Shown one piece after another: positions 1-9,750 of a stretch of 34,649 nucleotides of DNA. The first letter of the stretch is position 1; every line of letters starts with the position of its first letter. The stretch is taken from positions 1 through 34,649 of the forward strand of contig JBBQSN010000009.1 in NCBI GenBank assembly GCA_038213835.1, given 5' to 3'. The notes beneath the pieces are model-generated. The model searched no databases. It saw only the letters and a program-made list of their open reading frames with translations, and was not told where the DNA came from. A program made the position numbers and the translations under genes. The DNA comes from JBBQSN01 sp038213835. Its GTDB lineage: Bacteria; Actinomycetota; Actinomycetes; Actinomycetales; CAWJMD01.

Positions 1-3000
1 GTGTACGGCTCGACGGGTGCGATCACGTCGCGTCGTCCGGTGGCGCCGTTCGCGCGGGCGAGCCCATCGGCGAGGGTCCCGAAGATCGGTGGCGCGCTCC
101 GGTCCTGGACGAACGCCGCCCGGGCCAGGGCGCTGTGCCCACCGCGGACCGTCAGCGTGCCGCCGGTCGTCCGGTCGGCGAACAGCTGTTCCGCGGCGAG
201 GACCAGGGCCTCGGTCGCGGTGCCGGCCGCGACGACGGGGAGGGCGCCGGCCGTGTTCAGGAAGGCGGCTCGGGCGGTACCGGTCGCCAGCAGGGGCAGA
301 GGTCGGCGACCGGCACGCACCTGGTGGTAGTCGATGTCGGGGCCGACACCCGGCATGTCGATGCCCGCGACGAGGACCACCTGCGTGCCGGCGGAGACGA
401 CGTCGCCCTGCGGGAGGGGCTTGACGGGCACGTCCGGGTCGAGCGGCGTTCCCCACACACCGATCGGGTAGTGGTCGGTGGCGTACCCCGGCGACCCGGC
501 ACCACCCCCGAACCCCTCGACCAGCCGGGCCAGCTTGTCGTCGACCCGCTCGTAGCGCCTGGTCGTCGGGTTCCACCGGTCCAGGCGGACGGTGAGCGTC
601 GACGCCAAGTGGTGCGCGCCCATCGGGCTGAGGCCGAGCAGGGCCGGCTGACCCCCGGAGATGGTCGTCGGCACCTGGACGGGAGCAGCGGTACCCACGT
701 CGAAGGTCGAGGTGGGGATGATCGTCGTGAAGGTGATCTCGAACTCGGCGAACACCTGGAAGGGCAGAGCCTGGCTGCCGTCCGAGGAGGGGGCGCCGGT
801 GGCGCCTCCGGTGGAGGTTGGCAACGAACCCCGGCCCGTGCTCGACGACAGGGCCTTCGCTGCCCCGCCCGCGTCCTCGAGGTACTTGGTGGTGAACTCG
901 CTCCAGGACAACCGCTTCGGTGCTACCTCGCGATTGCTGCCGAAGCTGACCGGGATCGTGCAGGGTCCGATCTCGAACTCGACCCGACCGGCGAAGTCGG
1001 GACCCCACACCCTGATCGTGGCGCCGAGGGTGATGCTCAGGCTGATCGAGAACAGGCCCAGGTCGAGCTCCAGGCCGGCGGAGATCCGCGCGTACGCCGA
1101 GACCTCGAACCAGAACGGGTCGAAGTACACGATGCCGTCTGCGCCGAAGGCCACCTTCGCCCAGACCCAACCGAGGTCCAGGCTCGCCTCGACCGAGGTC
1201 CCCGCCATCAGCGCCTCGGACGTGAGCGCGAAGTAGGTGCCCCCCTTGATCACGAGGTAGTCGCTGATCCGCCACATGATCCCGAGGCGCGGCACGTCGG
1301 GGTACCCGTCGCGGTGGAAGCTCGGGTGGTAGCCACCCATCGTGATGACGAACTGCCCGGCCAGCGGACCTTTCCACCAGATGCAGAAGGCGAAACCGCC
1401 TGTCAGTCGGACGTCTTCGTAGAGCAGCCAGGAGTTGTCGGTGAGCTGGGCCTTGATCATGAACAGGCCCTCGCTGGTCGAGAACCTCGCCAGCAGCGCC
1501 AGCTCGATCGACACCAGGGCAGCCCCGGGGCGCGGCAGCGCCAGCCGCGCGAGTCCGAGCAGGCTGATGTCCAGCCCGTTGCCGAAGGAGACCGCGATCA
1601 CGGCGACCCCGTCGACCAGCGCGAAGCAGGTGAACGAGATGCCCGCCGCGAACCAGAAGCTGCCCATCTGGTGCGGGAAGTAGGCGCTCAGCCGGTGCAG
1701 CTCGTCCATCGGGTTGTCCGGGGGCGTCGCGCCCGGGTCGAGCGCCTGGATGAACGGGTAGGTGCCGAAGTTCGAGATGTCGGTGGGGATGACGAGGCCA
1801 CGGTTGATGCCGAGACCGCCACCGATCCCGGTGAGGAAGAAGGCGGGCGGCCCTCCGATGGGCCCGTTGATCGCGCCGAACAGGAAGAAGCTCGCGTTCC
1901 CGCCGTCGTTCGTGTAGCCGCCGAAGACGGAGAGCCCGTACGCCGCGAAGCGACCCATCAGCATGCCGACGTAGGACGTGGTGCCGCCGTCGACGGTCTT
2001 GAGCAGTCCCCCGGCCAGGCTCACCCCGGACATGTCGGCGGAGATGGCCAGCCCCATCAGGTCCACGGTCCAGCTCGAGATCGACAGGACGTCGCCGCCG
2101 GTCCACGTGATCATCAGCTGGTCCACGGCAGCCGTCAGCCCGAACAGGGAGAGCTGACCGCTGAAGAGCAACGAGATCTGCGTGACCTTCCCGCCGCTCT
2201 CGACGGTGTTGAACCCGATCCGGTCGACGTACAGGGGCCCGAGCTGGCTCTGGATCACGATCCACCAGGGGCCCGGCGGGTCACCCGCCCTCAGGCCGAC
2301 CCCGACCTCCTGACCGGGACCTGGGTGCTTCTGGATCGCGAGGGACGGGCTGAACACCGGTCGGTTGCCGGCGCTCGCCGAACCGACGTCGTTCATGATG
2401 GAGTTCGCCACCCCGTTGCCGCCCCCGCCTCCGGGGGCGACGGCCAGGCCGTCGAGCTGGATCTTGGCGCCGCCGCCGACGCCGAGCGGCCCCGCCTCGG
2501 CGTAGACGTGGACGGCGATGCCGTCCAGGGCGATCGAGCCGAGCTCGAGCAGCGGGCCGCTCGCCTTCGTGAAGCGCATCCCGATGCCCGCGACGGCGAA
2601 ACCCGGGTCGAGCTCGAGGTGGTCGATGTCGGGGCCCTTGAGGACCAGGACGGACAGCCCGGCGGCCACCGCCGGGTCGATCCAGGAGGAGTCGACCTCG
2701 AGCGCGACCTTCACGTCCGAGGTCGGGAACTCGTACCTCGTCCCGGGGACGAGCGAGAGGTTCAGTCCGACGTGCTGCTGCCCGCCGCCGAGGTCCACGG
2801 CGGTGAGCCCGATGGTGACCGTGCCGTCGATGGTGATGCTGAGGGGCCGAGCCGGCTGGGCTCCGTGGTGGGGGTCGGTGGCGCAGTTCCAGGCCAGGGC
2901 CTTGAGGCGCCGCAGGAGCGCGTCGGGATCGGCGAGGTCGGCGAAGAACGTGGGGTCGAAGGTCCGTCCCCCGCCGGTGAACACCACGTCCTGCAGCATG

Positions 3001-6000
3001 TTCGTGGCCCGTGCCGTCACGACCGGGCCGAGCTGCTCGGTCAGCACGCCCGAGGCCAGCGAGACAGCGACCCCGAGCACCGTGAGCGCCACCGCCTCGA
3101 GGTCGCGGAGGGCGTCCGTCTCCGTCCCCTGCAGGTCGCGGCTCACCGCGTAGAGGTCCGGCGGCCGGGAGTCCAGCGTCCACCGGACCTCGACCGACTC
3201 CCGGCCGGTCGCGTCCAGGCCCAGCCCGACACCGATCAGGCGGTCGAACCCGTCAGAGCTCACCCCTGCCCTGGCCACGAGCAGCGGGTGGAGCGTCACG
3301 GTCCCGACGTCGATCACGAAGGGACCGGCCCTGAGGTCCACCTGCACGCCCGTGGGCGTCAGCCGCAGCCGCTCCAGGGCGATGCGGCCCACGAGCGTCC
3401 CACCGGAGTCGACGAGTGCGATGTCGCAGCCGATCTCGATCGCCGGTGCGCTGCCGTCGAGGTCCACGTGGACGTGCTGCCCGGTACCGAACGTGATGCG
3501 GCGGCGACCGTCGGCGGCCGCCAGGACACGGACCGTCGTCCCCCCGGGGTCCAGGGCCTGCGCCAGTGCGCTGAGCCCGCTGGTGACCAGGTGCGGAAGA
3601 CGGTCGAGCAGGGCGCTGGCCGGGTTCTGGGCGAAGCCGGCGATCGTGGCGTCGGTGAAGTGGTCCGCCACGAGCAGATCGAGCCCGCCCCCCAGCTCGT
3701 GGACGGCCGCCCCCACCGCCTTGACCGTCGAGGTGCCGGCGTCGAGCCGGTGGTCGACCAGGGCGTTGAGCACGACCCGGACGGCGGACTCCGCGGCGGC
3801 GCCGATGGCCTGGCCGATGCCGGGACCTGCCGGGTGGAGCCGGATCGGGGTGGCGGGTGGCTCGCGGACCAGGTCGAGGGTCGGCGCCGGCGAGACCTGC
3901 AGGCGCAGCCCCGTCCGGTCGACCTGGACGCCGATGTCGACGACCGGCTGGACCTCGCCCGCCGCAGAGATCGTCAGCCCGCTCGTCACCGTGGTGGAGA
4001 CGACCCGGCCGTCGATGGTGGCCGTGAGGTCGAGTGCGGCGACGAGCCGGAGGCGGCCGGACACCACCGCATAGGAGATGGTCAGGTCGTCGCTCAGCGG
4101 CCAGCCGGTGGTGCCGGCGGGCCGGGTCGGCACCACGACGGGGACCAGCGCCTCCAGCACGGCCACGACCGCGCCGAGCGGGTCCGAGCGCTGGACCAAC
4201 CAGGCACCGGGGTCGTCGAGCAGCCCCAGCGGGAGGACGACACCGCGGGAGCCGTTGGGCCGGGTCGGGGTGAGGAGCCCGACGGCGGCCAGGGCGGCGT
4301 CCAGGACCGGGAGCGCCTCCTCGGTGGCCTCGGTCCGGCAGCACGTCGCGACCGCCTGGAGCACGGCGGCGGGGAGAGCGGTGCCGGCCAGCGCGAGCAG
4401 TCCGGCCGGGTCCGCTGCCGGGTACAGAGCGACGGTCGTGGTCGCGGTCGTGCCCGGAGCACGGTGCTCGACGGCGAGCGCGGCGCCCGCCGGGCCGGCC
4501 TGTCCCGTGAGCCGCACGCCGCCTGCGGAGGGGTCGAGCTCGCCCAGGGCGGCGGTGAAGGTCGCACCCGCAGCGGACGCGGCGAGGCCGAGGTCGAGCG
4601 GGGGCAGTCCGTCGACGGTCAGGGTCACGGCTCCGGTGACGCTGCCGGTGGCCAGGTCGACGTCGACGTGGACGCCACCGACACCGGCGCGGAACGCGGT
4701 GGGGGGCAGGACGATCGAGGACGTGCCGACCGGGGGCAGGGCGATGAGGCCGCGCAGGGCCGCCGCGAGGTCGGCGGCGCGGGCCGAGACCAGGGGACGC
4801 AGCGTCGCGACCGGGTCGAACAGCATCTGGTCGAGCGCGTCCCCGTCCAGGCCGTCCGCCCGCAGCACCCCCAGCAGCGACAGCAGCCCCGCCAGGTCCG
4901 GGGACGCGGCCCGCAACCGCGCGCAGACCTCGCTCAGCAGGATCTTGACCTCGGGCAGGGCCGTGGTCACGTCCGGCCCGGTGCCGCCGGGGCGCACGAC
5001 CCAGCGCTCCCGGTACGCCGTGAAGGCCCGGGCCTCGTGCAGCACCAGCTCGGTCGACCCCGCTCGCCCGTCGAGGGGCACGTGGACGCGCGCCTCGAGC
5101 CACCGCAGCTCGAGGTCGTCCTGGGTGGCGCCTGGACCGCCGACCAGCCACCCGTCCCCCACACCGATCCGGACGGTGACGACCACCTCCCGGAGCGGGC
5201 GGACGTGGGGGTTGGTGGCGTTCACCGAGACGAGGTCGACGGCGAGGCCGGCACCCACGAACAGACCGCCCAGGTCGAGGTCCAGCACCGGCACGTCGAC
5301 GCCGAGGTGCAGCTCCTCGGGCGGGCCGGACGACGCCGCTGCGGCGGTGTCGGCGACCAGCGAGCGGGCCTCGATGCCGGCCACGACCAGGGCGGCCGTC
5401 GCCCGCACCACGTCCGTCCGTGGCACCGCTCCGAAGACGGCGTGCACCGCCAGCCCGGCCCGACGGGTCTCAGCGCCTGCTGAGGGCAGGTCCTGCGGGC
5501 CACCGGTCTCGAGGGAGTGCCGGACCAACGACCAGGCACGCTGGGACGGCGTGCAGCCGTGCGCGGTGCCCGCGTCGCTGACGAGAGGCAGCGGCTCGGG
5601 TACCAGCCGGTCCAGGAAGCGGAGGGCGTCGCCGCCCAGACCGGCCGCGGACGCCAGCACCCGGACCGGCGACCAGGGGGTCCCCACCGTCACGACCGTC
5701 GAGACGGTCGAGCCGAGGACCGCCGATCCGGCCGCACGGACGGCAGCAGCGCCGGCGGGACCGTACGCGACGACGACCACCGGCGAGGTGCGTGCGGACA
5801 GGACGGCGACCAGCCGGTCGGCCTGGGCGGCCACGGCGTCGTGGTCGGGACGCAGCGCTGCTGCCGCCGAGGGCGCGGGCACCTGCACGAACCACTCCCC
5901 TGCGGCACCGGCCGGAAGTGGTGTCGGGGCGGGCCCGGTGGCGTCGATCGAGGCGGCTGCGCCCTGTCCGGTGAGCCATTCGGCGGAGCACCCCACGTGG

Positions 6001-8753
6001 ACGACGGCGTCGAGCGGGGCGACCACCTCGTCCAGGACGTCCTCGCGGAGCCGGCCCGACGCGACCAGCTCGGCGTAGGAGCGCCCCTGCAGCACCAGCG
6101 ACAGGACGTCCGGGGGCATCGTCGTCGGGATGGCGACCACACCGTCCGTGCCCGACCAGCGGGTGATGAGCGAGGTGAGCCCCTCACCCAGGCGCGGGCG
6201 ACCGACGAGGAGCTCGCCGAGCTCGGGGAGGACGGGGGCGAGCGAGGCCAGGGTGGCCGCGAGGCCCGGACCGTCCGGCAGCACCACCCCGTCGCGCAGG
6301 TCGGCCAGGCGTGCGGGGCTGTCACCCATCGTGGTGCGCGCGGGCGGGCAGCCCGGCACGGTCCACGCGGTGAGGCCGGGAGCGCGGGGGTCGCCCGCCA
6401 CCGGGCAGCGGTAGGGATCAGGCGGACGGCCACCGCCGACCGGCGCGTTCAGCCGGCCGCCGCTGAGCAACCAGGCCACCGGACCGAGGGCGGTGCGCAG
6501 GTGCGCGCAGTCCAGGGCCAGGGCGGTGGCCCAGGCCGCGACGGCGTCCCCGGGGTCCTCGACCAGCGCACCGAGACGGAGGTGGGCGCCGGCCCCGCGC
6601 CAGCCCACCAGGTCGAGCAGGACGTCGAGCGCAGCGGACCCGGACTGCGCCAGCAGCGCGGTGGCGATGCCTTCGACCGCGTCCCAGTCGGGCGCGAAGG
6701 TCACCGTGCCGTCGGCCCCGACGGCGGGAAGGGGGACGTCGTGCACCACCGCCAGCTGCGTGCGGGGGTCGACGCCCCGGACCTGCAGCCCGTCACCGAC
6801 GACGGACCCCACCAGCCCCGTGGCCGGGGACCAGCTGGCCCCCACGCCCACGCCCGAGAAGCGGATCGTGGCAGCCCCGAGATCGAGCTCCATCGGTTCC
6901 GCACCGGCCGGGCGCAGCACGACCTGGCTGCTGGCGCCGCAGGCGAGGGCGACCTGGCCGACGCCGAGATCGGCTCGCAGCAGGACGATCTGCGCCCGCG
7001 TCGCGACGGCGAGGTCGCCCGGGACCGGCGTGAGGACATCCGCCCGGAGGGCGACCACCAGGACCTCGGCCTCGTGCCAGACGTGCAGCCCGATCCCGCC
7101 GGCGAGGTCGACCTCCCAGGGCCGCTCCGGCGTCCCCGGGCCGGGCACGACGACCGCGCTCCCCGTGACCAGACGGCCCGCCGTGCCCAGCACCTCGGCC
7201 ATGGCGGCGCCGTCGGCGAGCAGGCGTCGCCAGTAGCTCCGCACCGCGCCCAGCGGGTCGGCGAGCAGCGCGGTGACCTCCAGCGGCGAGATCCCGGAGG
7301 GCGGCCCGATCCCGAGCAGCTGCGCGAGCAGGTCACCGACGTCGCCGAACCCGTCGAGGGCCGCACCCAGCGCACCGTCGACGACCGAGTCGACGGCGTC
7401 CAGCGCCGCGTCGGGGCTGGACAGGTCCAGGACGTCGTGGTGCAGGCCGCCCGGCAGGTCGACGTCGTGCAGCGTCAGCACGAAGGCCGGTCGCTGCTGG
7501 TCGTCCAGAGCCAGTCCGGTGCGGACCGTCCCGATGCCCGGGGTGCCGGACAGGACCGCTGCCCCGTTGTGGGCCTGCGCGCCGAGGACGGCCTCGGCCC
7601 GCAGCCCCGGGACCGCGGTGGCACGACCCGTGGCGGTGTCGACGCGCAGGAGGTCGACCGTGACGGCGAGGTCGGCGCCGTCGCTGGGCGACCACGTCAC
7701 CTCGACCCACGGCACGAGCACCGGGTGCCCGCCGGTCCCGGGGGTGACCCGCAGCCCCAGGAAGACTCGGGCCGGCCCGATCGCGAAGGCGACGCCGTCG
7801 CGGGCGGCGTCGGCGGTCCCGCCGACGAGCGCGGCGAGCTCGCCCAGCCAGGCGTCCAGGGTGGCGTCCTGGCCGAGCACGGACTCGATCCACGCGACCA
7901 GGGCGGACAGGCCGCGCTCGACCAGGTCCGCGACCGGCAGGGATGGGACGGCGGCGAGGTCGTGCAGGCCGAGGACACCCGCGAGCCCGCGGACGTGGCG
8001 GAACGTGGGGTCGTCGAGATCGAGCGAGGCGATCTGCTGGCGCAGGAGGCCGACGACGAAATCGAGCGTCTCCGGTCCGAGCTCGTCGAGCGAGGCGATG
8101 TCCAGGGTGCGGGACGTCGGCGTGCTCGCCCCGGGCAGCTGGAGGTCGCGCAGGGTCAGCGCGAACTGGGCCGTGTCCTGCTCGGCGGTCGGGACGGCGA
8201 TGCTGACCGAGGCCCCACCGAGGAAGGCCTCCCCCGGTGTCGGCGGGCCGGCCTCGAACTGGGCGTCCACCGCCACCGCGATGCGGCCGCCGGGCCGACC
8301 GAGCAGCAGCCACCTCGGCAGCAGCCCGTCGGACGGGCGGGAGTCGACCCCCGCGCGCGGGACGTGGAAGACCGGGACGTGCAAGGTCGTCCTGACGTTG
8401 GTGCTCGACGTCCCCGCCAGGTGCTCGAGCCCGACTCCCACACGGACGGCGCCCGCCACCGGCTCCAGGACGACGTAGAGGGTGATGTCCGGGTCGCTCT
8501 CGGCGAACAGGGGGACCCAGCGCTGCTCACCCTCCTGGTGCTGCGCGGGTGGGCCGAGCACCTCGTCGACGAAGGAGACCAGGGCGGAGCGCTGGTCGTC
8601 GTCGCCGAGCACCGTCGTCAGCCCGTGGGGGTTCTCGGGGCTGCCCCCCATCGGGTCGGTGAACCACGCGCTGTTCGCACCCCCCGCGGACATCAGGCCG
8701 ATCGCCTCGGCCAGGGAGCCGAACGCCCCCATGCCGTCCTGGGTCAGCGCCAC
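1..8753 (-). CDS. Giant DUF6603-type protein, C-terminus cut by window edge
   Basis: The reading frame is open for 2917 codons from GTG at 8753 to the left edge, with no stop, so the C-terminus is missing. From the N-terminus there is a unique head (about 1-110), then beta-rich modules. The short motifs LTLRDLQLPG (about 198) and LTLHDVDLPG (about 424) suggest a repeat near 226 residues. A lipase-like stretch lies at about 915-1080, with AYGPAG where a nucleophile elbow would be and VVTVGTPW after it. Residues of about 2000-2570 resemble DUF6603: a GGGLGINRG motif near 2315, and FVITMGGYHPSF followed by PRLGIMWRISDYLVIKG near 2475-2510. That family assignment is from memory of the family's look, not a search. 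DUF6603 proteins have no known biochemical role that I can name. No signal peptide or anchor is visible. The start lies 4 nt beyond the stop of the upstream gene, which suggests co-translation. An in-frame ATG follows 7 codons later. Confidence 0.82.
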   Translation of the reverse strand, partial: MALTQDGMGAFGSLAEAIGLMSAGGANSAWFTDPMGGSPENPHGLTTVLGDDDQRSALVSFVDEVLGPPAQHQEGEQRWVPLFAESDPDITLYVVLEPVAGAVRVGVGLEHLAGTSSTNVRTTLHVPVFHVPRAGVDSRPSDGLLPRWLLLGRPGGRIAVAVDAQFEAGPPTPGEAFLGGASVSIAVPTAEQDTAQFALTLRDLQLPGASTPTSRTLDIASLDELGPETLDFVVGLLRQQIASLDLDDPTFRHVRGLAGVLGLHDLAAVPSLPVADLVERGLSALVAWIESVLGQDATLDAWLGELAALVGGTADAARDGVAFAIGPARVFLGLRVTPGTGGHPVLVPWVEVTWSPSDGADLAVTVDLLRVDTATGRATAVPGLRAEAVLGAQAHNGAAVLSGTPGIGTVRTGLALDDQQRPAFVLTLHDVDLPGGLHHDVLDLSSPDAALDAVDSVVDGALGAALDGFGDVGDLLAQLLGIGPPSGISPLEVTALLADPLGAVRSYWRRLLADGAAMAEVLGTAGRLVTGSAVVVPGPGTPERPWEVDLAGGIGLHVWHEAEVLVVALRADVLTPVPGDLAVATRAQIVLLRADLGVGQVALACGASSQVVLRPAGAEPMELDLGAATIRFSGVGVGASWSPATGLVGSVVGDGLQVRGVDPRTQLAVVHDVPLPAVGADGTVTFAPDWDAVEGIATALLAQSGSAALDVLLDLVGWRGAGAHLRLGALVEDPGDAVAAWATALALDCAHLRTALGPVAWLLSGGRLNAPVGGGRPPDPYRCPVAGDPRAPGLTAWTVPGCPPARTTMGDSPARLADLRDGVVLPDGPGLAATLASLAPVLPELGELLVGRPRLGEGLTSLITRWSGTDGVVAIPTTMPPDVLSLVLQGRSYAELVASGRLREDVLDEVVAPLDAVVHVGCSAEWLTGQGAAASIDATGPAPTPLPAGAAGEWFVQVPAPSAAAALRPDHDAVAAQADRLVAVLSARTSPVVVVAYGPAGAAAVRAAGSAVLGSTVSTVVTVGTPWSPVRVLASAAGLGGDALRFLDRLVPEPLPLVSDAGTAHGCTPSQRAWSLVRHSLETGGPQDLPSAGAETRRAGLAVHAVFGAVPRTDVVRATAALVVAGIEARSLVADTAAAASSGPPEELHLGVDVPVLDLDLGGLFVGAGLAVDLVSVNATNPHVRPLREVVVTVRIGVGDGWLVGGPGATQDDLELRWLEARVHVPLDGRAGSTELVLHEARAFTAYRERWVVRPGGTGPDVTTALPEVKILLSEVCARLRAASPDLAGLLSLLGVLRADGLDGDALDQMLFDPVATLRPLVSARAADLAAALRGLIALPPVGTSSIVLPPTAFRAGVGGVHVDVDLATGSVTGAVTLTVDGLPPLDLGLAASAAGATFTAALGELDPSAGGVRLTGQAGPAGAALAVEHRAPGTTATTTVALYPAADPAGLLALAGTALPAAVLQAVATCCRTEATEEALPVLDAALAAVGLLTPTRPNGSRGVVLPLGLLDDPGAWLVQRSDPLGAVVAVLEALVPVVVPTRPAGTTGWPLSDDLTISYAVVSGRLRLVAALDLTATIDGRVVSTTVTSGLTISAAGEVQPVVDIGVQVDRTGLRLQVSPAPTLDLVREPPATPIRLHPAGPGIGQAIGAAAESAVRVVLNALVDHRLDAGTSTVKAVGAAVHELGGGLDLLVADHFTDATIAGFAQNPASALLDRLPHLVTSGLSALAQALDPGGTTVRVLAAADGRRRITFGTGQHVHVDLDGSAPAIEIGCDIALVDSGGTLVGRIALERLRLTPTGVQVDLRAGPFVIDVGTVTLHPLLVARAGVSSDGFDRLIGVGLGLDATGRESVEVRWTLDSRPPDLYAVSRDLQGTETDALRDLEAVALTVLGVAVSLASGVLTEQLGPVVTARATNMLQDVVFTGGGRTFDPTFFADLADPDALLRRLKALAWNCATDPHHGAQPARPLSITIDGTVTIGLTAVDLGGGQQHVGLNLSLVPGTRYEFPTSDVKVALEVDSSWIDPAVAAGLSVLVLKGPDIDHLELDPGFAVAGIGMRFTKASGPLLELGSIALDGIAVHVYAEAGPLGVGGGAKIQLDGLAVAPGGGGGNGVANSIMNDVGSASAGNRPVFSPSLAIQKHPGPGQEVGVGLRAGDPPGPWWIVIQSQLGPLYVDRIGFNTVESGGKVTQISLLFSGQLSLFGLTAAVDQLMITWTGGDVLSISSWTVDLMGLAISADMSGVSLAGGLLKTVDGGTTSYVGMLMGRFAAYGLSVFGGYTNDGGNASFFLFGAINGPIGGPPAFFLTGIGGGLGINRGLVIPTDISNFGTYPFIQALDPGATPPDNPMDELHRLSAYFPHQMGSFWFAAGISFTCFALVDGVAVIAVSFGNGLDISLLGLARLALPRPGAALVSIELALLARFSTSEGLFMIKAQLTDNSWLLYEDVRLTGGFAFCIWWKGPLAGQFVITMGGYHPSFHRDGYPDVPRLGIMWRISDYLVIKGGTYFALTSEALMAGTSVEASLDLGWVWAKVAFGADGIVYFDPFWFEVSAYARISAGLELDLGLFSISLSITLGATIRVWGPDFAGRVEFEIGPCTIPVSFGSNREVAPKRLSWSEFTTKYLEDAGGAAKALSSSTGRGSLPTSTGGATGAPSSDGSQALPFQVFAEFEITFTTIIPTSTFDVGTAAPVQVPTTISGGQPALLGLSPMGAHHLASTLTVRLDRWNPTTRRYERVDDKLARLVEGFGGGAGSPGYATDHYPIGVWGTPLDPDVPVKPLPQGDVVSAGTQVVLVAGIDMPGVGPDIDYHQVRAGRRPLPLLATGTARAAFLNTAGALPVVAAGTATEALVLAAEQLFADRTTGGTLTVRGGHSALARAAFVQDRSAPPIFGTLADGLARANGATGRRDVIAPVEPY

Positions 8754-8756
8754 GGC

Positions 8757-9395
8757 TCATCGCCCCAGGGCCGAGAGGTCGTGGCGTGACATCGGGTGGA
8801 CCAGGAGGGCACCCCGGGTCGCGGCGACGGCACCGGGGACGAGCGGCATCCCGGCCCGGTCCCTGCCGAGCTGCGCGCACAGCCGGCGCGCCAGCTCGAG
8901 CAGCGCCTCCCAGGCGAAGGCCGTGATCGCGTCGGACCACCGGGCGGTCAGCAGGTCGGGCCCGTCGAGCCGCTGGACGGTGGTCATCACCAGCCCGGCC
9001 GGCGACCCCGGCCCGCCGACACCGAGGGGGACGGTCATCACGACGGGCTCGTCGAGCTGGTCGCAGCCGCAGCTCACGCCGATCCTGACCAGGCCGTCGG
9101 AGCAGGCGAGCGACACCGTGCCGACGTCGACCCACAGCTCCGAGCCCTCGCGCTCCCACACCACGACGGTCGAGGTGTCCGCCGGGATGTCGACGACGAA
9201 GCGGACGATCCCCCGCATCAGTCGCTGGGCCTCCTCGGCAGGCACCACGACGGCCTCCTTCGGCACCTGGCCGGGTCCGAGTCGGCTCGCGGCGCGGATC
9301 GGCTTCAGCCACAGCGACTTTGCCGATGCCGAGCTCTCGATGAGATCGGAAGGGAGGCCGGCGGCACCGGCTGGGGTGGAGCGCCGAGGGGCCAT
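8757..9395 (-). CDS. Conserved-looking hypothetical protein, partner of the giant DUF6603 gene
   Basis: This gene encodes 212 residues that I do not recognise. It begins with a polar segment, then has short beta-strand-like runs (IVRFVVDIP, STVVVWERE, LWVDVGTVSLAC) and a Cys pair in ISCGCDQ-like context (VSCGCDQ). A helical stretch rich in Ala, Leu and Trp follows near the C-terminus (about 155-175). There is no signal peptide and no membrane segment, so it is probably cytoplasmic. A modest AGGTGG lies 3 nt before the ATG. The stop codon is 4 nt before the GTG of the giant gene, so the two are almost certainly one operon, and this product may be an accessory or assembly partner. That role is inferred from position only. 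Confidence 0.75.
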   Translation of the reverse strand: MAPRRSTPAGAAGLPSDLIESSASAKSLWLKPIRAASRLGPGQVPKEAVVVPAEEAQRLMRGIVRFVVDIPADTSTVVVWEREGSELWVDVGTVSLACSDGLVRIGVSCGCDQLDEPVVMTVPLGVGGPGSPAGLVMTTVQRLDGPDLLTARWSDAITAFAWEALLELARRLCAQLGRDRAGMPLVPGAVAATRGALLVHPMSRHDLSALGR

Positions 9396-9750
9396 GCCAC
9401 CTGCTCACCGTGAAGTGGGAGGACCAGGGAGGGATCTCTGGGAGTGGCCCATCAAAGCAGTTCTCTCGCAGGCACGACAAGGGGTGCCGGACTCGGCAGT
9501 CGGCTGCGGAGCATGTCGTTCTGCGCCCGTTCGTCAGGAGGTGGCACAAATGTCCCCTGTGAGGCCTCCACGGCCCGCAGCCGGACGGTGATCACGCAGA
9601 TGCATTCCGCCACAACGTTTCTCAGAACCCAGCGCGACCCGTGCCCGAAAGGCCTTGCCGGATCGGTGCCGCGGGAGGATGGTGTGTGCGGGAGCCGTCG
9701 GGGGTTCGGCGGCTGCAGGATCGTGCGCGATGGGGCAATCGGAGGACGTC
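9396..9750. other. Intergenic stretch without a convincing gene
   Basis: About 355 bp separate the minus-strand DUF6603 operon from the next plus-strand gene. The stretch has more A and T than its surroundings, for example near 9450-9480 and 9600-9630. The promoter of the minus-strand operon should lie in its left part. An exact AGGAGG (9536-9541) precedes a 13-codon plus-strand reading frame at 9550-9591, which is the only small ORF here with a strong ribosome site. I see no tRNA, repeat or transposase remnant. Confidence 0.5.

Noticed and set aside
135..5483. A 1782-codon plus-strand reading frame antisense to the giant gene
   Set aside because: It is rich in Arg, Gly, Asp, Val and Gln with no domain or membrane pattern. 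It is what the complement of GC-rich coding DNA looks like; the minus strand gives recognisable DUF6603 motifs.
5517..8789. A 1090-codon plus-strand reading frame
   Set aside because: Same reason: low-complexity Arg/Gly/Val/Asp composition, antisense to the N-terminal part of the giant gene.
1..9395. Calling the DUF6603 operon part of a contractile injection system or toxin delivery system
   Set aside because: No sheath, tube, baseplate, AAA ATPase or toxin domain is visible in the window, so the idea has no support here.
9583..9608. A GGAAT on the minus strand upstream of the 212-residue gene as a second sigma-R promoter
   Set aside because: At the N18 distance the sequence is TCC, not GTT, so it does not fit the consensus.
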